A DNA stretch of 64,000 nucleotides from Candidatus Merdisoma merdipullorum (GTDB taxonomy: Bacteria > Bacillota > Clostridia > Lachnospirales > Lachnospiraceae). The notes beneath the pieces are model-generated. The model searched no databases. It was not told where the DNA came from and saw only the letters and a program-made list of their open reading frames with translations. Made by a program: the position numbers and the translations under genes. The first letter of the stretch is position 1; each line of letters begins with the position of its first letter. Shown here one piece after another: positions 46,364 through 57,495 of the stretch. Location: assembly GCA_018715645.1 (NCBI GenBank), contig DVLE01000001.1, positions 62,001 through 126,000 of the forward strand. Reading direction: 5' to 3'.

Positions 46364-47791
46364 ATGTCAAACCTTAGTCAAAAACAGAGACTTATTCAGA
46401 ATTATACCCTGTTGGCAGTAGAATGCTTCTGTATCATTCTCTCCTTTACGCTGGCCATTTTTACCCGCGGCATAGAGGAGAGCTACCTGGCCTTTTCCAG
46501 AACCTACACCACAATTATTGCCTGTATCCTGTTTTTCCATCTGCTGTCCTACTATCTTTTTGACTGGAACACCAATATATTCAAACGCGGATATTATGTA
46601 GAATTTATCGCAGTCTGTAAATACAATATTGTACTGATCCTTATCTTCAGCTTCTTTCTTTACGTAGCCAAGCTGGCCGAGGATTTTTCCAGACTTGTAT
46701 TCGTATATTTCTTTATCTACAATATTTTGCTCACCTATGTGGGGCATCTCCTGCTGAAGCAGTTCTTTATACGAATATACCGCAAAAGCTCCGGCAGCAA
46801 CAAAATGTTTGTCATTACCACTTCTGAATCTGCCCCACGGCTGCTGGAAAGCCTGACAACTTCTCTGGAATGGAGCTTTGAAATAAGCGGAATCGCCTTG
46901 CTGGACCAAGATAGGGAAGATGAAAATACACTTATCAAAAACATTCCCGTCGTGGCCGGCAGAGACGATCTCTATGAACAGCTCAAGACAAAGGTCGTAG
47001 ATGAAGTCTTTATTCATCTTCCGGATTCCTCCAAGAGCGATATTGAGGAGCTTATTATCCGGTTTGAAAGTATGGGGATCACCGTACACGTCAACATTGA
47101 TTATTTTAATCATGTTATCGCTCATAAAACTACGGAATCCTTTGCAGGATTTACGGTTCTCTCCTACGAGGCCAGCACCTTTGATTACCGCCGGCTGTTT
47201 ATCAAGCGAATCATCGACATCGTCGGCTCCCTCATCGGCCTGGCAATCACAGCCGTTCTCACGCCCTTTATTGCGATAGCTATCAAGCTGGACTCCAAAG
47301 GTCCTGTTTTCTTCGTTCAAAAGCGCGTAGGAAAAAACGGGCGCTATTTTCGGCTCTACAAATTCCGTTCTATGTATATAGACGCAGAAAATCGCAAAAA
47401 GGATCTGATGAAGCAAAATGAAATGGAAGGTCCTATGTTCAAGGTAGAACATGATCCCCGCGTAACCCGCGTAGGCTCCTTCCTGCGCAAAACCAGCCTG
47501 GACGAACTTCCGCAATTCTTTAACATCCTAATCGGGAACATGAGCCTTGTGGGTACCCGGCCGCCTACCATCGACGAATTCAAAGAATACGATCTCTATT
47601 ACCGCCGCCGCCTAAGCATCAAGCCCGGCCTCACAGGTCTGTGGCAGGTCAGCGGCCGAAGCGACATTACAGACTTCAAGGAAGTTCTGAAGCTGGACCT
47701 TCAGTATATTGATAACTGGTCTCTGACCTCAGACATCCGGATTCTTCTGATGACGATATGGGTTGTGATCATGAAGAAGGGAGCGCGATAG
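46364..47791 (+). CDS. Undecaprenyl-phosphate sugar phosphotransferase (polysaccharide priming enzyme)
   Basis: A 475-residue polyisoprenyl-phosphate hexose-1-phosphate transferase. Four or five membrane segments are followed by a CoA-binding-like domain and the C-terminal catalytic domain starting [15 protein letters not shown], with [25 protein letters not shown] and [22 protein letters not shown]. It loads the first sugar phosphate on the lipid carrier. It is on the opposite strand from the rest of the locus and has its own promoter. The second ATG (MSNLSQ) was chosen because GGAG lies six bases upstream. Confidence 0.94.
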   Translation: MSNLSQKQRLIQNYTLLAVECFCIILSFTLAIFTRGIEESYLAFSRTYTTIIACILFFHLLSYYLFDWNTNIFKRGYYVEFIAVCKYNIVLILIFSFFLYVAKLAEDFSRLVFVYFFIYNILLTYVGHLLLKQFFIRIYRKSSGSNKMFVITTSESAPRLLESLTTSLEWSFEISGIALLDQDREDENTLIKNIPVVAGRDDLYEQLKTKVVDEVFIHLPDSSKSDIEELIIRFESMGITVHVNIDYFNHVIAHKTTESFAGFTVLSYEASTFDYRRLFIKRIIDIVGSLIGLAITAVLTPFIAIAIKLDSKGPVFFVQKRVGKNGRYFRLYKFRSMYIDAENRKKDLMKQNEMEGPMFKVEHDPRVTRVGSFLRKTSLDELPQFFNILIGNMSLVGTRPPTIDEFKEYDLYYRRRLSIKPGLTGLWQVSGRSDITDFKEVLKLDLQYIDNWSLTSDIRILLMTIWVVIMKKGAR

Positions 47792-47803
47792 CGCTCCCTT
47801 CTT
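47774..47803 (+). terminator. Terminator of the priming transferase gene
   Basis: AAGAAGGGAGCGC and GCGCTCCCTTCTT form a perfect 13-bp stem with the loop GATA, then TATTTTCC. The stem contains the transferase stop codon and touches the stop of the convergent cpsF-like gene. Confidence 0.85.
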
Positions 47804-48576
47804 TATTTTCCTTCTTTTTGTTTTCTCCGGTTTTCACGGCCTATGAGCCACAGATATTTCGTATTCGTAACCAGATAGCGTTTAAACAGGCGGACCGGAT
47901 CCTGGAGCAATCGGTACAGCCATTCCAGACTGCATTTCTGCATCCACTGCGGCGCACGCTTCAGACTGCCCGCATGATAATCAAATCCGGCTCCCACGCC
48001 TATCATAAGTCCCTGTACTTTTCCTTTATGCTCTGCCATCCAGCGTTCCTGCTTGGGGGCGCCAAGCCCTATCCAGACAAAATCCGCCTTTGACAGGTTA
48101 ATCCTGTCAACCGCCGCCCGATCCTCCTCAACCGTCAGCGGGCGGAATGGAGGTGAATATATTCCAGCCACCTCAATACCCGGATACGTCTTTTTCAAAG
48201 CCGTTTTCAACGCTTTCAGCGTTTCTTCCGTACTTCCATAAAAGTAATGACGCCAGCCCCTTTTCGCAGAAAGCAAAAAAATTTCCCGCATCAGGTCCGG
48301 CCCCGTCACTCTCTCAGCCTCCGCGAAGCCGCGCTTCCGACAAGCGACAGACAATGGCTTTCCATCTGGCAGAGCGACAGCCGCCCCATTCTGTACAGAC
48401 CGGTAGCTTTCATCCTCATAACTCATCACGGTGGTATGCACATTAGAAACGCAGATATAAGATCCGGACAATGCTTTGAGATTTGTATCCAGATAGTCCA
48501 CTGTTTTTTTCATGTTCGTAACTGCAATATTCACGCCAAGAATATTGCAGACGGGAAATGGGTGTTGTGGGAGCAT
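47803..48576 (-). CDS. WecG/TagA/CpsF family glycosyltransferase
   Basis: A 257-residue enzyme of GT26 type. Family blocks are ICVSNVHTTVMSYED, VALPDGKPLSV, RVTGPDLMREIF and WIGLGAPKQERWM. Such enzymes add the second sugar (often an N-acetylmannosamine-type residue) to the lipid-linked first sugar. It ends the polysaccharide operon; AAAGGATG precedes the ATG inside the end of the upstream gene. Confidence 0.93.
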   Translation of the reverse strand: MLPQHPFPVCNILGVNIAVTNMKKTVDYLDTNLKALSGSYICVSNVHTTVMSYEDESYRSVQNGAAVALPDGKPLSVACRKRGFAEAERVTGPDLMREIFLLSAKRGWRHYFYGSTEETLKALKTALKKTYPGIEVAGIYSPPFRPLTVEEDRAAVDRINLSKADFVWIGLGAPKQERWMAEHKGKVQGLMIGVGAGFDYHAGSLKRAPQWMQKCSLEWLYRLLQDPVRLFKRYLVTNTKYLWLIGRENRRKQKEGK

Positions 48577-48582
48577 CTCTGT

Positions 48583-49713
48583 TCATCCTTTCTGTCCATT
48601 TTTACAGTTCTCGGCCAGCCTTACGGCTTCCATGAATCCTTTGCTTACCTCTTGAAAATAAAATTTTTCAAGTTTTTCTTCGGAAGCCTCCCCCATTCGG
48701 GCTGCCATGTCCGGCCTCTCAAGCATTCTTTTAAGACAACTGCGAAAGTTCTCCGTATTATACGGATCAATCACACAGCCATTTACTCCTTCTTCTATCA
48801 GATCATAACTGCCGTCCGCATACTGAGAACATATGATAGGAAGACCAGCGCACATGGCCTCCAAAATTACCAGCGCGAAACAATCCTCTCTTGTTGGAAG
48901 TACAAAAATACCGCTCTGGATATACTCTTTTTTTAATTCGTCCTGATGCAAATATCCAAGAAACTCTACTTTATCTTGTATCTGAAGTTCTTCCGCCAAA
49001 CACTGCAATCGGTCCTTTTCCGGCCCGTTTCCGACAATCGTCAGTGTATACGGTTCTTTTATCCCTTTCAGTGCGCGAAATAGAAGATCCAGTCCCTTCC
49101 TCTCAATCAGGCTTCCTACATAAAGAAGCCTGTTTGCCAGTCTTTTTCCGTCTCTTTCCTCTTTGCTGATTTTATATCGCTCCAAATCTACAGTAAGAAA
49201 ACTGATAAAGCATCTTTCAGGAGCCGCACCATAATAAATCTGCGCCTCCTGCGATTTCGTACTGCTTCCGATATATGCCGCTGCATGTCCGATAATATGA
49301 CGGCGCAGCATCTTCTGCAGGCTGCTGATATTCCGTTCCGAATGAAGCGTTCCATCTGTCCAGCTTACATAGGGAATACGATGCCTTATACAGTAATGTA
49401 CCGCCTGCAAAATGGTAGGGTTATACTCGGAACCCACCACTATATCCGGCTGAAGCTCTCTCAGCACAGCGCCGACGCCTTTTGTAATGTGTATATATTT
49501 TGTGTCATATCGTTTTGGAATCTTCAGCGTCCAGGAGGGGAGAAAATGACTGTTGACGATCTTGTCCTTTTTTATTTCCCAGGAACGATTATCCTCATTT
49601 TTGCTCGCATATAAAATATGAATCTCATATTCCCTCGTATTCTCCTGCAGATAGTAAAAAAAATCCACACGGTAAGGAGACGGGATGTTCGTGATGATGA
49701 CGAGTGTTTTCAT
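48583..49713 (-). CDS. GT4-type glycosyltransferase
   Basis: A 376-residue GT-B enzyme; LLYVGSLIERKGLDLLFRAL and VLPTREDCFALVILEAMCAGLPII are the Glycos_transf_1 signatures. The ATG at MKTLVII, five bases after GAGGTG, was chosen over an upstream in-frame ATG. Four bases separate its start from the preceding GT gene, so the two are coupled. The sugar donor is unknown. Confidence 0.92.
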   Translation of the reverse strand: MKTLVIITNIPSPYRVDFFYYLQENTREYEIHILYASKNEDNRSWEIKKDKIVNSHFLPSWTLKIPKRYDTKYIHITKGVGAVLRELQPDIVVGSEYNPTILQAVHYCIRHRIPYVSWTDGTLHSERNISSLQKMLRRHIIGHAAAYIGSSTKSQEAQIYYGAAPERCFISFLTVDLERYKISKEERDGKRLANRLLYVGSLIERKGLDLLFRALKGIKEPYTLTIVGNGPEKDRLQCLAEELQIQDKVEFLGYLHQDELKKEYIQSGIFVLPTREDCFALVILEAMCAGLPIICSQYADGSYDLIEEGVNGCVIDPYNTENFRSCLKRMLERPDMAARMGEASEEKLEKFYFQEVSKGFMEAVRLAENCKNGQKG

Positions 49714-49714
49714 A

Positions 49715-50908
49715 TCAGCACCTCGTATGCACCGCTTTTCCTGCATAATCATAGATTTGCTTCAGCTTTTCATAATTGGCTTCCGGCGCATAATACTTTT
49801 CATAAATACTTTTTGTATCCCATTCCGTTTTGGTTTCCAGCTTTTTTACCGCCTCTTTTAAAGATTCCACATCTCCAGGCGTAAAATGGTATCCTGTCAC
49901 CCCGGAAATTGTAATATTCCCCGGATTCCCCAGGTCGCTTGCCAAAACCGGAGTACCCACTGCATAGCTCTCCAACAAGACCAGGCCCTGCCCTTCATAG
50001 CAAAGTGTCGGCATCACAAGCGCTCTGGATTCTCCAATAATATTCAGTACTTCTTCATAAGGTGTCTGTCCCAGGCACTCCACCTGACTCATTTGGTTTT
50101 CTTGTATATACTTTTTAATCCAAGCCTCCTCCGGACCGCTCCCGCAGATTATAAGCTTTTTATCAGGAAATTCTCTCCACGCTTCCAGAAGGAATCTTAT
50201 CCCTTTAATCGCATCTAAACGCCCGACGTAAACATACTGGTCTTTTTTCTGTGGTTCCTTTATTTCAGGGCGCCATATGAAGTTTGATTTTACAAAAATA
50301 TTCTGTTCTCTTACAATATTTCTTCCCTTTTGGTTCAATAAAAGCAATTTTTCTTTATTAAACTCTGTAAGGCAGATATAGAATAACTTTCGATACGTTC
50401 CAAGCATTCTGTGCAGTTTTAAAATCGCTGCATTTACCAATGTCTGCTCTCTTGAACCACGATAACATCCGTAGCGAACCGCACAGCCAAGACCTTGATC
50501 CACACAGTCTTCGCAAATACGTCCATTTCTCACAAAGGTAGCCGCCGGACAAAGCAATCTAAAATTGTGCATAGTCTGTACAACCGGTACGCCACACGAA
50601 AAAGCCGCATAATATACGGATGGACTAATCAAAGTCAAAGTGTTATGCACATGCACCAGATCGATGTTTTCCTTTTGAATAAACTTTCTTATCTCTTTAT
50701 AAGTCCGCAAAGAAAATATGGATGAAAATGGAAGAAAAAGCTTTTGCAAAGCAGAAATATCTTCCATTTCTTTATTTGAACGAGTGTAAAGGAAAACGCA
50801 GTGTCCGTTTTCCTCTAATAAACGTTTTTCATTGTTAACAACCGTATCTTCCCCTCCAGGAATTTTATAATAATTATGAACAAGCAGTATCCTTTGCTTT
50901 TTACCCAT
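49715..50908 (-). CDS. GT4-type glycosyltransferase
   Basis: A 397-residue GT4 enzyme. The N-terminus has LLVHNYYKIPGGEDTVV; the C-terminal half has YVYVGRLDAIKGIRFLLEAW and VMPTLCYEGQGLVLLESYAVG. Four clustered cysteines (about residues 125-150, LLCPAATFVRNGRICEDCVD... CAVRYGC) look like a structural Zn or Fe-S type cluster seen in some clostridial GTs. The Wzy-flippase pathway context indicates it builds the repeat unit. Confidence 0.92.
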   Translation of the reverse strand: MGKKQRILLVHNYYKIPGGEDTVVNNEKRLLEENGHCVFLYTRSNKEMEDISALQKLFLPFSSIFSLRTYKEIRKFIQKENIDLVHVHNTLTLISPSVYYAAFSCGVPVVQTMHNFRLLCPAATFVRNGRICEDCVDQGLGCAVRYGCYRGSREQTLVNAAILKLHRMLGTYRKLFYICLTEFNKEKLLLLNQKGRNIVREQNIFVKSNFIWRPEIKEPQKKDQYVYVGRLDAIKGIRFLLEAWREFPDKKLIICGSGPEEAWIKKYIQENQMSQVECLGQTPYEEVLNIIGESRALVMPTLCYEGQGLVLLESYAVGTPVLASDLGNPGNITISGVTGYHFTPGDVESLKEAVKKLETKTEWDTKSIYEKYYAPEANYEKLKQIYDYAGKAVHTRC

Positions 50909-50932
50909 ATTTCTTTTCTCCAACTTTTCTTT

Positions 50933-52049
50933 TTATGCTTTCCCGAAATCGTTTTGGTCAAACCATTGCAGTACTTGCTGTCGGATTCTCTCGGCATTTA
51001 TATCCCATGTAAAATGTTCTTTTATTCTTTGTCGCGCTTTTTCTCCCATATCCAAAAGCTGCAAATCCGCAAGCAGTATCTTGTCCATTTCTTTATCAGA
51101 ATCGCATAAAAAGCCTGAAACACCATCTTCGATTATTTGTTCTGGCCCAGGTGCTCGCCGCGCAAGAACAACGCAACCCTGATACATGGCTTCTAAAATG
51201 CTCATTCCAAATATTTCATGCGAATTAAAATTAACAAAATAGTCGCAGGCAGCATAATACTGATACATCTGCATATTAGGAATCCTGCTATAATAAAACA
51301 CCCGTCCTTCCAATCCGTTTTCTTTTATCTGTTTCTGTATCCTCTGCTGTAAGCTTCCTTCTCCAATAATAACAAGTCCGTATTGACTTCCTACTCTTTC
51401 CAATAACTCCACCGCAGCCCAAGGTCTCTTATATGTTTCCAGCCTTCCTACAAATAACAAAAGTTTTTTATTCCTTGGTAAATGAAGGGCGTGTCGAAGT
51501 TCTTCTTTCTTTTCTGAACCTATTTTTATTATAGAGGTATCCAGCCCAACTGGAACGACTTTTACATTTACGACTCCTTCTTCTTCCAAAAGTTTTCCTA
51601 CCTTCTCTGGTATATGTCTTTTGAAACTGTCGAATGTTCCTCTGTGAAACAAAATTCATAAGAAACTTTTTACACACATTTTCTGTATCACTATATACGG
51701 TTCCGATATAATTATAACAAAATATCTGATGCCTTCTGCAGTAGGATATTACTCGCGGTACATACAACTGATTATCACCGCACAAATGTACTACATCTAT
51801 CTGTCTTTCTACAAGGAAGGAAAGCTTATAGCATGCATGGACTCCGATAACCCGACAAGGCATTCTCAAAATTGTAATTCCCTGTTCTTCTTCCTCCACT
51901 TGTTCCCTACGAACATTTTTGTCTGGATATACAACGGTTACATGAATCCCGTGTTTTCTTAAGCCTCTCGCCAAGCCAAGCTCCTGACTGTTATAATAGC
52001 CCGCTTTTCCTGACTCGCCACAGTACAATACCAAAATTGCCCAATTCAT
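50933..52049 (-). pseudogene. GT4-type glycosyltransferase disrupted by a frameshift
   Basis: Two overlapping frames together make one GT4 protein. The 5' frame (52049 to about 51620) encodes the N-terminal GT-B half (WAILVLYCGESGKAGYYNSQ ... CKKFLMNFVSQRNIRQF). The 3' frame (to 50933) encodes the C-terminal half (KLLLFVGRLETYKRPWAAVE ... HEIFGMSILEAMYQGCVVLA). The reading frame shifts by one base around 51618-51627, in TTTCAAAAGA. It may be a true inactivating mutation, a phase-variable run or a sequencing error. AAGGAAG precedes the ATG at 52049. Confidence 0.85.
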
Positions 52050-52062
52050 TTGCATCACTTCC

Positions 52063-53100
52063 TTAGTGAATTATTGCATGATATATATTCATATATTTTT
52101 CTGCAAACAGCTTCGGATCCAGACTGCGCTGAGCCTGGAGGGCGATTTCATCATAAATACAAGGATTTTTTAGAGCATACTCTATGCATTCCGACAAACT
52201 TTCAGCATTTTCACTTTCAAAAGTATAGCCTGTATGTGTTTTTTGAATCATCTCGCCCAGGCTTCCATGTGCCGGTCCTATAATTGTCTTTCCCAGATAA
52301 ATCCCTTCACACATTGGCCCGCTAGCGCCATCAAATATCTTTCTATAAGGCAGTACAATAATATCTGATTTCTCCAAGATCCTTTTTATTTCCTCATCGT
52401 CCAGAAAATGCAAACAAATCTCTACACTGTCTCTATACTTTTCTGTACAATTCCGTATAAATGTTTCATCAAAATGTTCAGATTTTCCTGCTATTATAAG
52501 TCGGAAAGGGATATCTATATGTTTTAACGCATTCAAAAGAATATCCAGTCCCTTATCATACCGCGTTCCTCCCAACGCAAGCAGTATCGGCGGTTCATTC
52601 CGATATGCTCCACTAGTTTCAGGAACTGTGTCGAGAAAACACGGATAAGGTACACATTTTACATTGTCACATCCAAAGCTCTCTATTTGATGTAAAATAT
52701 TTTCTGTATGGACTACTCCTGCATCCGCATAATGCAACATTCTTTTCATACTAATTTCACGCATTTTCCCTTTGAACAGATGGTGAAAAGTAATCACTAT
52801 CCCAGAATCTCTAAATCTTGCAAATCCCCTCCCCAAGTGACGCATTATACTGTCTCCATCCAAAAAATGAATAATATCTGGCTTCTCCTCCACAGCAATT
52901 CCGCGAAGTTCTTTCATCCAACTGCCGTACTCCTCAAATCCACGAACAGAGCCATTCCCTGCTGTACGTATTCGGCCTTGAATCTTGTCCGTGAGTTCCG
53001 GCAAAACAGCAAAGCTATCGTCCGATACTGCCTGCAAAAGATGATTTAAATACAGTAGATGATGCCCGTTTATACTGGTATCGACATACATAATTTTCAT
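52063..53100 (-). CDS. GT4-type glycosyltransferase
   Basis: A 345-residue GT-B enzyme with HLLYLNHLLQAV near the N-terminus, ILLALGGTRYDKGLDILLNAL in the middle and IIVLPYRKIFDGASGPMCEG near the C-terminus. AT-rich coding unlike the V-ATPase genes. It starts after a 250-base AT-rich gap. Confidence 0.88.
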   Translation of the reverse strand: MKIMYVDTSINGHHLLYLNHLLQAVSDDSFAVLPELTDKIQGRIRTAGNGSVRGFEEYGSWMKELRGIAVEEKPDIIHFLDGDSIMRHLGRGFARFRDSGIVITFHHLFKGKMREISMKRMLHYADAGVVHTENILHQIESFGCDNVKCVPYPCFLDTVPETSGAYRNEPPILLALGGTRYDKGLDILLNALKHIDIPFRLIIAGKSEHFDETFIRNCTEKYRDSVEICLHFLDDEEIKRILEKSDIIVLPYRKIFDGASGPMCEGIYLGKTIIGPAHGSLGEMIQKTHTGYTFESENAESLSECIEYALKNPCIYDEIALQAQRSLDPKLFAEKYMNIYHAIIH

Positions 53101-53166
53101 ACATTAAAAGCAGTCCCTTCTTTAATTTTAAAAGCACTTTATTCCTACCAAGCCAGCATACGTCTG

Positions 53167-53250
53167 TTATTCCAATTTTTTCTTTGTAATTTTTCTCTTT
53201 ATCCTTCTTCCTGCCCATTTCATTCGATATTGGATTACAGTTTTGTCCAT
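53167..53250 (-). CDS. Possible 27-residue basic peptide in the gap between two GT genes
   Basis: MDKTVIQYRMKWAGRRIKRK... is very basic and has a GAGGAA site eight bases before its ATG. It could be a remnant of a lost gene in a recombined locus or a true small protein. The rest of 53101-53347 is AT-rich with no other signal. Confidence 0.25.
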   Translation of the reverse strand: MDKTVIQYRMKWAGRRIKRKITKKKLE

Positions 53251-53347
53251 ATTATTAATTCCTCTATTTATTCAAGATTTTTACCATTCTTCTGAAACTC
53301 AAATATCAATACTTTACCATGGCCCCACATATATAAATATCAGCGTT

Positions 53348-54502
53348 TTATCTTTTTAGTCTTATAAGTATCCTCTCCAGCAAAAGAACTACTAACGCCT
53401 TCCACTTTGCGTGCGTGAGGCGATAATAATAATCAAAATACTGATACATAGATAATGTCTTGTCCCTATTTTTTTCAGGTATTTCAAGATCATACAGTTT
53501 TATCTCTTTTCCTGAAACATCCAGTTTTATATTTAACTCCTGCGGCCTTAAAGACAATCCGTAAGTTTTTATAGCTCTGTAATCCTCTTTTCTTGTAGTA
53601 AGCCAGTATTTCTTTTCTACTGGCACGGGTTTACTGCCATACAAATCAACACAAAGATCATCGGGAGACAGATTCAAATCCTGAGCTATACGTTCATTTT
53701 CAAAAAAAGCATCATAGACAGCCTGAGAGTCTTCTAATGACGCAAAATTATACTTCTTTTGACTGTCCGTTTGTAACGGAACCTGATACAGAGCCGTCTT
53801 ATATTTATTATGAGTACCTATCTCTGTAAAATTTGTCGCCAAGGATTCGTATGGATATACAAAATATTTCTTTTTTTCTACGCAATAACGAATGTGATAT
53901 TTCAGCCACGAAGAATTCCTCCAGTGACAAACTGTTGACGGAACTCCTTCAGCTTCCCAAAATGGTTCATGATTTTCTTCGTACCATTCTCTAAAATCTT
54001 TCCATTGTTTCGGCAGCCATATTTGTCCCCATGACTGAGCATACTGCATGAAAAACGTATCATATTTACTGGGCAATGGCTGAAAAGGATGCTGATAATT
54101 GACATTCCACAAATGCGTATATAATGAAATTCCAGCAATCTCCTCAGTATCCTTGTAAAACTCTACTGCCTGACACATATAATTAAAAAAAGCTGGGGAA
54201 GGAAAAATATCATCTTCAAAGACAGCTATTGCATCCAAATCATATTTTTCCATATATTCACCACAACTCAAAATATGTTTTCGCAGTCCTTGTTTCTCTG
54301 TATACGCATTTACAATTTTCCTACCATGTCTCCATACATATTTCTCTGCCGTGTCTACGATTTCCGGCATATTGGCATAATCCAAACTGATAATTAAAAG
54401 TACATTCGTGTTGCCATATTCCGCTTGGTCCAATGTTTCTAATAAGCGTTCCATGCTTTTTTTTCGATTATAGCCAATGACAACAATTCCGTAATTTCTC
54501 AT
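53348..54502 (-). CDS. Glycosyltransferase-like protein (GT-A fold)
   Basis: A 384-residue protein starting with [20 protein letters not shown] and containing [17 protein letters not shown], a DxD-type motif seen in GT2 and GT13 enzymes. It overlaps the acetyltransferase stop/start by four bases, so the genes are coupled. The C-terminal ~120 residues have no motif that I recognise. Confidence 0.8.
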   Translation of the reverse strand: MRNYGIVVIGYNRKKSMERLLETLDQAEYGNTNVLLIISLDYANMPEIVDTAEKYVWRHGRKIVNAYTEKQGLRKHILSCGEYMEKYDLDAIAVFEDDIFPSPAFFNYMCQAVEFYKDTEEIAGISLYTHLWNVNYQHPFQPLPSKYDTFFMQYAQSWGQIWLPKQWKDFREWYEENHEPFWEAEGVPSTVCHWRNSSWLKYHIRYCVEKKKYFVYPYESLATNFTEIGTHNKYKTALYQVPLQTDSQKKYNFASLEDSQAVYDAFFENERIAQDLNLSPDDLCVDLYGSKPVPVEKKYWLTTRKEDYRAIKTYGLSLRPQELNIKLDVSGKEIKLYDLEIPEKNRDKTLSMYQYFDYYYRLTHAKWKALVVLLLERILIRLKR

Positions 54503-55179
54503 TTTTCTTCTCTCTTTATTTCGCTTAAGAACATTTCAACATTATCAAACAATTCCGCGTGCTCTGAAATCCACATTTCTCCTCGATTCCACCACTCCAA
54601 TTTTAAAAGTTCTTCTATAGTACTGGGAGCAAAACGGTGTTTAATAATCCTTGCCGGAATTCCTCCTACCACGGCATATGGCTCTACATCTTTTACTACA
54701 ACTGCTCCGGCTGCTATGACCGCTCCATCTCCTATTGTTACCCCTTCCATTATACTAACTCCCGCTCCTACCCATACATCATTTCCTATCTTTACAGCGT
54801 AATTTGAATCGACATAACGATACTCATTAAACTTATCTTTCTCCACATAAGTAAACCCTGATACTGTTTTTAATGCATAAAAAGCCGGATGAACAGATAC
54901 TTGATTAATGGGATGTTGACCACGTATTATTCGTACATCAGGGCCAATGCACGAATACTTTCCAATATCTACATAAGACATTTCCACATTGAAGGAAATG
55001 TACGAGGCAAAGCCAATATGGCAATATTGTAGATTAGTACCAGCACCCACACTATTTTTTCCTTCAAATACAGTAAACGGATCGATGTAAACATCCCTGT
55101 CCATTTTAACTTTTCCTTTATTCTTTATTTTACCTAATTGTTTTTTTATATACCTTTTAATCTTCCATATCCCCAACAT
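54499..55179 (-). CDS. Left-handed beta-helix O-acetyltransferase (CatB/WbbJ type)
   Basis: A 226-residue protein with hexapeptide repeats ([28 protein letters not shown]) and the insert around [10 protein letters not shown] containing the likely catalytic His. It would add acetyl groups to a sugar of the repeat unit. Its start overlaps the flippase stop by one base. Confidence 0.92.
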   Translation of the reverse strand: MLGIWKIKRYIKKQLGKIKNKGKVKMDRDVYIDPFTVFEGKNSVGAGTNLQYCHIGFASYISFNVEMSYVDIGKYSCIGPDVRIIRGQHPINQVSVHPAFYALKTVSGFTYVEKDKFNEYRYVDSNYAVKIGNDVWVGAGVSIMEGVTIGDGAVIAAGAVVVKDVEPYAVVGGIPARIIKHRFAPSTIEELLKLEWWNRGEMWISEHAELFDNVEMFLSEIKREEK

Positions 55180-56501
55180 TATTTACCCCTTTTTAATATA
55201 TTTTCTCTCATATATTGCAAAAACAACGGAATCTTCTTAAAACCGCCAAAATATATCCTCGAAAATTCTCTTGTCTCTGAAAAGCAAAGAGGCGCCACAA
55301 GGGACACGAAGATCTCTGAGATTAATGTTGTAAAAGAAGCTCCTACAAAGCCCCATTTGGGAATCACCAGGGCATTCAATGTCGCGTTAATGACTGCTCC
55401 CATAAGTGTAAAATATTTGGGATATTTATTTTTATTTTCTGCAATAACCCAGATTCCCCTTGCCGTACCTATCATAGAAAAACTTGTCGCCCATATTAAA
55501 ATAGACAGCGCCGGAATCGCGCCATAATATTCTTCTCCATATAAAATAAAAATGATTAATTTTGCGAAAACAGCAAAACCTGTCCCTACCAGAACCCCCA
55601 ATCCGGTGATCCCCATCAGAAGCATCTGGTATCTGGTGATAAATTTCTCTTTATCCTCCTCATGCAATTTCAGCAATATAGGATTTGCCGAATTCATAAT
55701 GCTGCTAGGCACAAACTCCCACATAACTGCCAGCGTACTTGCGGCGCCATACAGGCCTACCGCCGTATCATCCACCATTTTTCCCAGCATAATGCGATCC
55801 AACTGGGTATACAGCGTAACCGCCAACCCACTGATAATAAAATGATAACTCTTTCCTAATATGCGCTTTCCTTCCTGCCATACAAATTTCAAGCGCAGTC
55901 TTGCCTTTTTTACAAAAGAAATACCGATACAGATTCCACAAACCAAAGCAGAAATGGACGCCGACATGGCAAACCACTGTACTCCGGCCTGTCCTGCCAG
56001 AAGTGCGATTCTCCATATGCTGGTAACCGTCAATGCTGCCATGCTCGCCAAGGTCACATATTTCATTTCCATTTTGGCTTCAAACCAATAATAAAAAACC
56101 TCGGTACTCTGAAAAATAATTGCTGTGGCCTGAAGTAATGTCACTAGCTGGAGCAACGTGTCATCCGGTTCCAAAACAATTACAAAGCCCCATATAGCTA
56201 AAAAAGACAAGATGGAGGTTACAAAACGCATACCAAATGCCGTTCCCAAATATACGTTTTCTTTTTTCGGGTTCCTTACGAGTTCCGCCACCACCACTGA
56301 ATCCATACCCAGCCGGGATACGGTAGTAAAAAAAGAAATAATCGAGCTTCCATAGGTCAAAAGCCCATAGTTTGAGGGGCCCAGAAATCTGGCAGATAAT
56401 GAACCCACAATTAAAGAAACCAGCATGGAATAGATATTGCGAAACATCATCCAGCCCGTATTACCTACAAATCTTTTAAGCAGCGATGAATTATTAGTCA
56501 T
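55179..56501 (-). CDS. Polysaccharide flippase (Wzx/MATE-like)
   Basis: A 440-residue protein with 12-14 membrane segments of the Polysacc_synt family ([41 protein letters not shown]). It should flip lipid-linked repeat units across the membrane. Confidence 0.94.
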   Translation of the reverse strand: MTNNSSLLKRFVGNTGWMMFRNIYSMLVSLIVGSLSARFLGPSNYGLLTYGSSIISFFTTVSRLGMDSVVVAELVRNPKKENVYLGTAFGMRFVTSILSFLAIWGFVIVLEPDDTLLQLVTLLQATAIIFQSTEVFYYWFEAKMEMKYVTLASMAALTVTSIWRIALLAGQAGVQWFAMSASISALVCGICIGISFVKKARLRLKFVWQEGKRILGKSYHFIISGLAVTLYTQLDRIMLGKMVDDTAVGLYGAASTLAVMWEFVPSSIMNSANPILLKLHEEDKEKFITRYQMLLMGITGLGVLVGTGFAVFAKLIIFILYGEEYYGAIPALSILIWATSFSMIGTARGIWVIAENKNKYPKYFTLMGAVINATLNALVIPKWGFVGASFTTLISEIFVSLVAPLCFSETREFSRIYFGGFKKIPLFLQYMRENILKRGK

Positions 56502-56520
56502 ATTCTTACATTTGAATCCT

Positions 56521-57429
56521 TTAATAAATCTGAAGTCTTTTACTTAACTCCCTATTACCCAGTTCCGTATAATCTGTATCCAGACAGGCGCAGGGCGTAA
56601 ATGTCATTTCGCCAAAAAATATCTGAGTCCCGATGATATAAAAGTCCATTCTAACAAACGGAAAGCCCTTTGACAGCTTTTCCGCATAATAAAGAAGCTT
56701 CTCCAAACATTCTGGCTTTCTGCAATTCACGCTCTGCACTTTCTCTTCTCCAATGTCCCATTTAAGCCAGTTCCATTCCCGATCAAAAAAATAAAATCTA
56801 CAGTTTCCGCTGTCCCGGCCCTGACAGACCATAATACATTCCGCTCTCCCATTAAAACAATAAACTTTATAATCATCAGGGACATTTCCCTGCTCCGGCT
56901 CAAGAAACTGTTCACAGAGAATCAGGGGCTTTATGCTATGATACTGTACTTCTGCATATTTCAGGGAATAATCTGTTCTAAGCCACTTGCGAAGCTGCTT
57001 TATGGTTTTCTGTATGTCTAATATTTTTTTATCATTGCAGACAATATTATATCCAGCCCCATGATTACATTTTAATACAAATTTCTCCGGCAATGTTTCC
57101 CATGGAATCTTCTCTGGTTTATCATATACCCCTATTATATTTGTCAGGATCTCCTGACAATCACAATCTCGTACATATTCCCGTACCCGGACCTTATCCG
57201 CGCATTGAATGATCAGCGGATTCTTATAATAGGTATGCAGTTTAAGCCACATCAGCTTTTCATTAAATTCTTTCGGATGTTTCAAATCCAACTTTTTCCC
57301 AACAATCTGTCTGTATCGTATCTTACTAACCAGTACTGGTGAAAAATGCGATATAAAACACAACACATGATCTTTCAAAAATATATAACTGCTATAAAGA
57401 ATTTTGATCCTTTTAAGTTTCTCTTTCAT
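56521..57429 (-). CDS. TupA-like ATP-grasp polysaccharide biosynthesis protein
   Basis: A 302-residue protein with the ATP-grasp pattern FVLKCNHGAGYNIV, DYKVYCFNGRAECIMV and FVRMDFYIIGTQIFFGEMTF...PC, typical of TupA-like proteins of capsule and teichuronopeptide loci. Such enzymes probably attach amino acids or similar groups to the polymer. Confidence 0.88.
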   Translation of the reverse strand: MKEKLKRIKILYSSYIFLKDHVLCFISHFSPVLVSKIRYRQIVGKKLDLKHPKEFNEKLMWLKLHTYYKNPLIIQCADKVRVREYVRDCDCQEILTNIIGVYDKPEKIPWETLPEKFVLKCNHGAGYNIVCNDKKILDIQKTIKQLRKWLRTDYSLKYAEVQYHSIKPLILCEQFLEPEQGNVPDDYKVYCFNGRAECIMVCQGRDSGNCRFYFFDREWNWLKWDIGEEKVQSVNCRKPECLEKLLYYAEKLSKGFPFVRMDFYIIGTQIFFGEMTFTPCACLDTDYTELGNRELSKRLQIY

Positions 57430-57495
57430 TTCGTTTTCCTATTTTGATTATCTGTTTTGAAAACAGTTAATTCTTTTATTATTTTCTCCTAGTAA

